NCBI GenBank assembly: GCA_002368645.1
Contig: DFEE01000013.1
Location: forward strand, 1 to 8,990
Length of the DNA: 8,990 nucleotides
From: Bacteroidales bacterium UBA3810
GTDB taxonomy: Bacteria > Bacteroidota > Bacteroidia > Bacteroidales > Paludibacteraceae
Reading direction: 5' to 3'
The notes below the pieces were generated by a model. That model ran no database searches. It worked only from the letters and a program-made list of their open reading frames with translations, and was not told the DNA's origin. The first letter of the stretch is position 1. Each line of letters opens with the position of its first letter. This document shows, in pieces, positions 6,641-8,990 of the stretch. The translations under genes were made by a program, and so were the position numbers.

Positions 6641-6794
6641 AAAAACCTATAAAACCCCTTTACTGTTTGCAGTCCTTCGGACTAGTTATATTCGGCTGTT
6701 TGTGTGCCTTAGAATGCAAGCATCCAAGCCCCACAAACATCCAAATATACACCTCTATGAGGTTGCAAACACTAAAGGACATAAACATAAAAAA
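6641..6794 (+). repeat. 159-base structured repeat, copy 2
   Basis: Collinear with copies 1 and 3 with no indels from the A5CC start to the A6 end. Only the first few bases (ATAAC in the others) are replaced by A's. It differs from copy 1 at 3 of 154 positions: one in a hairpin loop (TTC against TGC) and two in the outer stem. Here the outer stem has one C-C mismatch. It is followed by CATTTAACAACCGCTA, related to the DNA after copy 3. Confidence 0.85.
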
Positions 6795-6871
6795 CATTTA
6801 ACAACCGCTAAAGTCAAAAGGGGAAAATGCTGGTCTCGCGCGCGCACGATAACAAATCTTTTGGTAATTCC

Positions 6872-6916
6872 TTCCCCAAAAGGGGAATTTATTTCGGAAA
6901 GTTTTTCGTAATTTTG
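6872..6916 (+). promoter_or_regulatory. hairpin and possible promoter before the HNH gene
   Basis: TTCCCC-AAAA-GGGGAA (6872-6887) is a perfect inverted repeat. After it comes TAATTTTG (6909-6916), a match to the Bacteroidetes -7 box TAnnTTTG, but no TTTG lies at the -33 position. The palindrome sits where an operator could cover an upstream element. Transcription would start near 6922 and read into the HNH gene. Confidence 0.4.
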
Positions 6917-6934
6917 CAGCGTCAATTGATTAAT

Positions 6935-6962
6935 AGTCAAAAGTCAAAAGTCGAAAGTCAAA
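6935..6962 (+). repeat. four tandem AGTCRAA heptamers
   Basis: AGTCAAA, AGTCAAA, AGTCGAA, AGTCAAA in direct order. Single copies of the same word recur at 6812, 6631, 7003, 8361 and 8604, mostly just before a gene start or a large repeat. Confidence 0.8.
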
Positions 6963-7010
6963 AGCTGCAGTGGCTGCAGTCCCTGTCGGCTGTGCAGCAG
7001 GAAGTCAAAA
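6963..7010 (+). repeat. hairpin module B
   Basis: Hairpin CTGCAG-TGG-CTGCAG (6965-6979), then GTCCCTG and the block TCGGCTGTGCAGCAGGAAGT ending in the AGTCAAAA word. It aligns without gaps to module D (8323-8368). It ends 12 bases before the HNH start, so it lies in the leader of that gene. Confidence 0.7.
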
Positions 7011-7022
7011 TCTATAGGAATT

Positions 7023-7574
7023 ATGAAGAAAGAAAGTGTGTTATGCAGTGCGAATGAAGAGATGCGGTTTATCGAAGTCAGCAAGACAAAGGTGATCGAC
7101 GGCGTGCCGCGTGAATTTACGTTTGTCTTCCAACCGACGAACAAAGGTCGCGTGTTCTATTATGACGCTTATCGAAAGCGCACGCTTGAGTTGAAGTCTC
7201 ATTCAGCAAATAGCCCGTTTTATTTAAAATATCGTCCAAATTCGGAAAGTTATTATCAACATATAACAGTAGGTCGTTTAATTAATTCTAAATCTTATCT
7301 ATTCCATTTCTATGTTCACCGTTTGGTGGCAATGGCTTTTCCGGATGTGTGCGGAGTACTGAAAGAAGGTTATCAGGTGGACCATATCAACGGTGTGCGT
7401 GATGACAACCGTGCGGAAAATCTGCGCTGCATTCCAGCCTATGAGAATATGCACAATGCGGAACAACGGAAGAAGCTCGTTGCAGCGCTGAAGGCGGCGT
7501 GGCGTGACCCGGTCAAAGGAGCGCATTTGCGTGCCGCACTTGTAAAGTTGCATAAAAGAAACCTAAAGAAATAA
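7023..7574 (+). CDS. HNH endonuclease, phage/homing type
   Basis: The 183-residue product has a C-terminal HNH (HNH_3-like) nuclease domain. VHRLVAMAF carries H99, VDHING carries D120, H121 and N123, and VRDDNRAENLR carries N129 and N133: the usual beta-beta-alpha metal site that nicks or cuts DNA. The first 95 residues are not a family I recognise and may bind the target. Such free-standing genes are common in phages and often home into neighbouring sequence. The middle of the gene (about 7198-7312) is much richer in A and T than either end, which suggests a patchwork origin. It is preceded by heptamers and module B, and the 166-residue gene follows after 22 bases. There is no RuvC part, so it is not an IscB or Cas9 relative. 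Confidence 0.88.
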   Translation: MKKESVLCSANEEMRFIEVSKTKVIDGVPREFTFVFQPTNKGRVFYYDAYRKRTLELKSHSANSPFYLKYRPNSESYYQHITVGRLINSKSYLFHFYVHRLVAMAFPDVCGVLKEGYQVDHINGVRDDNRAENLRCIPAYENMHNAEQRKKLVAALKAAWRDPVKGAHLRAALVKLHKRNLKK

Positions 7575-7596
7575 CCAATAAAATTAATTACGTATT

Positions 7597-8097
7597 ATGG
7601 AAACCAGTTCAATGAGTATGGGAGCAAGTATTATGGCTCACCAAGAATTAGTGTTGAAACTGCGTGCGTTACAGCATGCAGAGAGTTATGCGTCCGAGCT
7701 ATCGGAGTACACCAAGCAGTTGCGTTCTGAAATCATGTCCTTTGTGTCAGAGCAAGTGGATGTGCCGACAGGGAGCGTTATCAAGGAGTTAGGCGGAGAG
7801 ATACTCTTCTACTACGCCGAGGTGCCGTTTTACCAAGACAACGAGAACCTGAACAAGTACCTCAGTTATGACAAGGAGTGCGGCACGGGCTTGCGCGAAC
7901 ACTACACGGAGTGGGTAGAACTAAGCAAGCGTGTTGCTCAGTTACGGAGGACGATCAATAGCGAAATAGGTATCATTAAGGCAGCCCATCCGGGCATGGA
8001 ACTGACGAAGGAGTTGCGGATGACGTTGCGGGAATTGCCTGCTGACTATAAAGGTGAGGCACAACTATTTATCGATGAAATTCTCAAACCGGCGTGA
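7597..8097 (+). CDS. unknown 166-residue protein, phage-like context
   Basis: The product is acidic, charged and strongly helical, with heptad-like stretches at about 18-50 (LVLKLRALQHAESYASELSE) and 108-130 (WVELSKRVAQLRRTINSEI). This suggests coiled coils and oligomer formation. No signal peptide, membrane segment or catalytic motif is visible. It follows the HNH gene by 22 bases and is probably co-transcribed. ATGs at 7615 and 7634 are other possible starts; the first is kept because it gives the tightest spacing. Its stop TGA (8095-8097) forms the loop of the hairpin of module C. I do not recognise a family. Confidence 0.7.
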   Translation: METSSMSMGASIMAHQELVLKLRALQHAESYASELSEYTKQLRSEIMSFVSEQVDVPTGSVIKELGGEILFYYAEVPFYQDNENLNKYLSYDKECGTGLREHYTEWVELSKRVAQLRRTINSEIGIIKAAHPGMELTKELRMTLRELPADYKGEAQLFIDEILKPA

Positions 8098-8128
8098 CGC
8101 CGGTGTCGGTCGGCTGTTCAGCAGATAA
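8088..8128 (+). repeat. hairpin module C across a stop codon
   Basis: ACCGGCG-TGA-CGCCGGT (8088-8104) is a perfect 7-pair stem whose 3-base loop is the stop codon of the 166-residue gene. TCGGCTGTTCAGCAGATAATC and AAAAGTC follow, the same block as in modules A, B and D. It lies 17 bases before the start of the Cys-rich gene. Confidence 0.7.
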
Positions 8129-8144
8129 TCAAAAGTCGCAAGTT

Positions 8145-8282
8145 ATGGAGACGTGTGAGAATTGTTTTTTCCGTTTTGAGCTCTATTGTCCGATAGTAGA
8201 TGGGACGCTGCCGGACTTGGCGGAGAAATGCGACGCATGGCGTGTAGATGCTCCTACTGATTGGAGTTGCGAAAAGGATTGA
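8145..8282 (+). CDS. 45-residue Cys-rich protein, possible zinc knuckle
   Basis: METCENCFF opens with C4-x-x-C7, followed by C15, C29 and C42, with W32 and W40. Four or five Cys in 45 residues suggest a small metal-binding fold such as is common among phage and plasmid accessory proteins. A GTG start at 8094 would extend the frame by 17 residues, but it would translate through module C, which is a repeated non-coding block, so the ATG at 8145 is chosen. The function is unknown. Confidence 0.6.
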   Translation: METCENCFFRFELYCPIVDGTLPDLAEKCDAWRVDAPTDWSCEKD

Positions 8283-8284
8283 TC

Positions 8285-8317
8285 GTTCGGTGAGCGTTCG
8301 GTGAGCGTTCGGTGAGC
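8285..8317 (+). repeat. three perfect 11-base tandem repeats
   Basis: GTTCGGTGAGC is present three times with no mismatch, starting two bases after the stop of the Cys-rich gene. Perfect short direct repeats of about one helical turn suit a binding-site cluster (iterons) or slippage. It touches module D. Confidence 0.9.
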
Positions 8318-8320
8318 CTT

Positions 8321-8371
8321 TGCTGCCGTGGCGGCAGTCCCGGTCGGCTGTGCAGCGGAAAGTCGAATAAA
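8321..8371 (+). repeat. hairpin module D
   Basis: CTGCCG-TGG-CGGCAG (8323-8337), TCCCGG, then TCGGCTGTGCAGCGGAAAGT and CGAATAAAAA. Compared with module B, one stem pair changes from A-T to C-G while the loop TGG stays, a compensatory change that supports a real hairpin. As with module A, the 159-base repeat follows at once. Confidence 0.7.
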
Positions 8372-8373
8372 AA

Positions 8374-8532
8374 ATAACAAAAACCTATAAAACCCCTTTA
8401 CTGTTTGCAGTCCTTCGGACTATGTATATTCGGCTGTTTGTGTGCCTTAGAATGCAAGCATCCAAGCCCCACAACCATCCAAATATATACCTCTATGAGG
8501 TTGCAAACATTAAAGGACATAAACATAAAAAA
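8374..8532 (+). repeat. 159-base structured repeat, copy 3
   Basis: It begins ATAACAAAAACC like copy 1 and ends in the same A6 run. It differs from copy 2 at about five positions: two in the linker after the first hairpin, one in the 17-base stem (CACAACCA), one by the last hairpin and one in the outer stem. All arms of the fold remain possible. Confidence 0.85.
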
Positions 8533-8641
8533 CATTCGCGGAAACAACCGCTATTCTTAGTAGCTCCGTGGCGTATTTAAAGCCCATCGGCTTTGGAGAT
8601 ACAAGTCAAAAATGCAGCGCAAGCTGCCGCTAAATTCCAAA
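8533..8641 (+). other. hairpin-rich leader of the winged-helix gene
   Basis: Three small hairpins stand in a row: GCGG-AAACAA-CCGC (8538-8551), AAAGCC-CATC-GGCTTT (8579-8594) and GCAGC-GCAA-GCTGC with a GNRA-type loop (8614-8627). An AGTCAAAA word sits at 8604. No gene is seen here. They may control translation of the next gene. Confidence 0.5.
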
Positions 8642-8990
8642 ATGAAAGAGAGTGTGTTAATATTAAGTCGTAGTGAGATGCAGAAGTATGGTCTCTCGCA
8701 TGGTGAAGAGGCTGTACTTTCTGCGCTGCGCTATGTGAGCAAAGACGGCATGTGGGAAGGCAGTTATGCTGCGCTGTCCCGGTTGGCTTGTTTCAGCAGT
8801 CGTGAGACTCTCCGGCGTACTGTGTATTGCCTTGTCAATAAGGGTCTTATCCTTATCGAAGAAAACGGTCAAAAGAAGGTTTTTGTAATCGCTCAAAATG
8901 AGCCACGAAACGCTCAAAATGAGCCACGAAACGCTCAAAATGAGCCATCAATCGCTCAAAATGAGCAAGAAAGAAAGAAAAAGAACCAAA
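8642..8990 (+). CDS. winged-helix protein, likely replication initiator (3' end outside)
   Basis: ATG at 8642 opens a frame that is still open at the right edge (116 codons). Residues 20-83 form a winged helix: helices at 22-32 and 41-49, a recognition helix in SSRETLRRTVYCLVNKGL (52-69), and a beta wing LILIEENGQKKVFVI (69-83). From residue 84 the chain is a repeated AQNEPRN heptapeptide that encodes four palindromic iterons, then a Lys/Glu-rich run. Initiators of phages and plasmids (for example lambda O) often carry their own origin repeats inside the gene, so a replication role is the best guess. A transcription regulator is the alternative. The first codons (K-E-S-V-L) resemble those of the HNH gene. 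Confidence 0.75.
   Translation, partial: MKESVLILSRSEMQKYGLSHGEEAVLSALRYVSKDGMWEGSYAALSRLACFSSRETLRRTVYCLVNKGLILIEENGQKKVFVIAQNEPRNAQNEPRNAQNEPSIAQNEQERKKKNQ
8891..8966 (+). repeat. four 21-base iterons with a GCTCAAAATGAGC palindrome
   Basis: GCTCA-AAA-TGAGC starts at 8891, 8912, 8933 and 8954, an exact 21-base period (two helical turns). The spacer is CACGAAAC in the first two units and CATCAATC in the third. The array lies inside the winged-helix gene and keeps its frame. It is a candidate origin or autoregulatory operator. Confidence 0.85.

Noticed and set aside
6075..6794. Group I or group II intron with homing endonuclease
   Set aside because: No splice-site context, no intron core or domain V that I can see, and the repeats do not flank an exon pair.
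6106..6911. Protein frames of 61-92 codons inside the large repeats
   Set aside because: They follow the repeat through structured DNA, have low-quality composition and no start context. Better explained as non-coding.
7023..7574. IscB/OMEGA-type nuclease with the large repeat as its guide RNA
   Set aside because: The protein is only 183 residues, has an ordinary HNH domain and no RuvC or bridge-helix part.
6075..8532. CRISPR array
   Set aside because: The repeats are 159 bases long, only three, and separated by 407 and 1,580 bases of coding DNA.
6075..8990. Insertion sequence or transposon
   Set aside because: No transposase, no terminal inverted repeats at both ends and no target duplication beyond the efp core.

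Overview
The window looks like DNA from a member of the Bacteroidales. The support is a YbeY of the Bacteroidetes type, Omp28-like thioredoxin-fold lipoproteins, a DUF6029-like outer membrane barrel, two near-perfect Bacteroidetes promoters (TTTG, 20 bases, TAnnTTTG), and little use of Shine-Dalgarno sequences. The genus cannot be fixed from this sequence.

Bases 1-5992 are ordinary chromosome. The body of the elongation factor P gene (efp, +) enters at the left edge and ends at 500. It faces a compact minus-strand operon that reads, in transcription order: a TlpA-like thioredoxin (5898-5419), a DUF6029-like outer membrane protein (5431-3818), a thioredoxin-fold lipoprotein (3813-3037), a small exported protein (3040-2525), an Omp28-like lipoprotein (2528-1206) and the rRNA-maturation endonuclease ybeY (1209-781). 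Most junctions overlap by ATGA or by a few bases. The operon has a clear promoter at 5925-5956 and a strong terminator at 711-742. Three of its products carry CxxC thioredoxin-type sites, which suggests an envelope thiol or outer-membrane function co-transcribed with ybeY. Between ybeY and efp there is another good minus-strand promoter, followed by a closed stem and a terminator: a candidate small RNA.

At 5993 the start of efp appears a second time. It encodes residues 1-27 and then breaks into a foreign stretch at 6075. The last 18 bases before the break are identical to bases 1-18 of the window, where the true gene continues. Joining 6074 to 19 would restore a full efp, so bases 1-6056 behave like one repeat unit or circle. 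A tandem duplication, an integration event and an assembly join are all possible.

Bases 6075-8990 are accessory DNA with a phage- or plasmid-like character. A 159-base, highly structured repeat occurs three times (6075, 6636-6641, 8374) and separates small gene groups: a 76-residue HTH-like protein; an HNH endonuclease, an unknown 166-residue protein and a 45-residue Cys-rich protein; and a winged-helix protein, open at the right edge, whose coding sequence contains four 21-base palindromic iterons. A second module (a hairpin plus a GGCTGTGCAGC-type block and an AGTCRAA heptamer) occurs four times between genes, and its hairpin shows a compensatory change. No integrase, transposase or capsid gene is visible. 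The most likely reading is the early/replication region of a prophage or other integrated replicon inserted in, or next to, a duplicated efp head.
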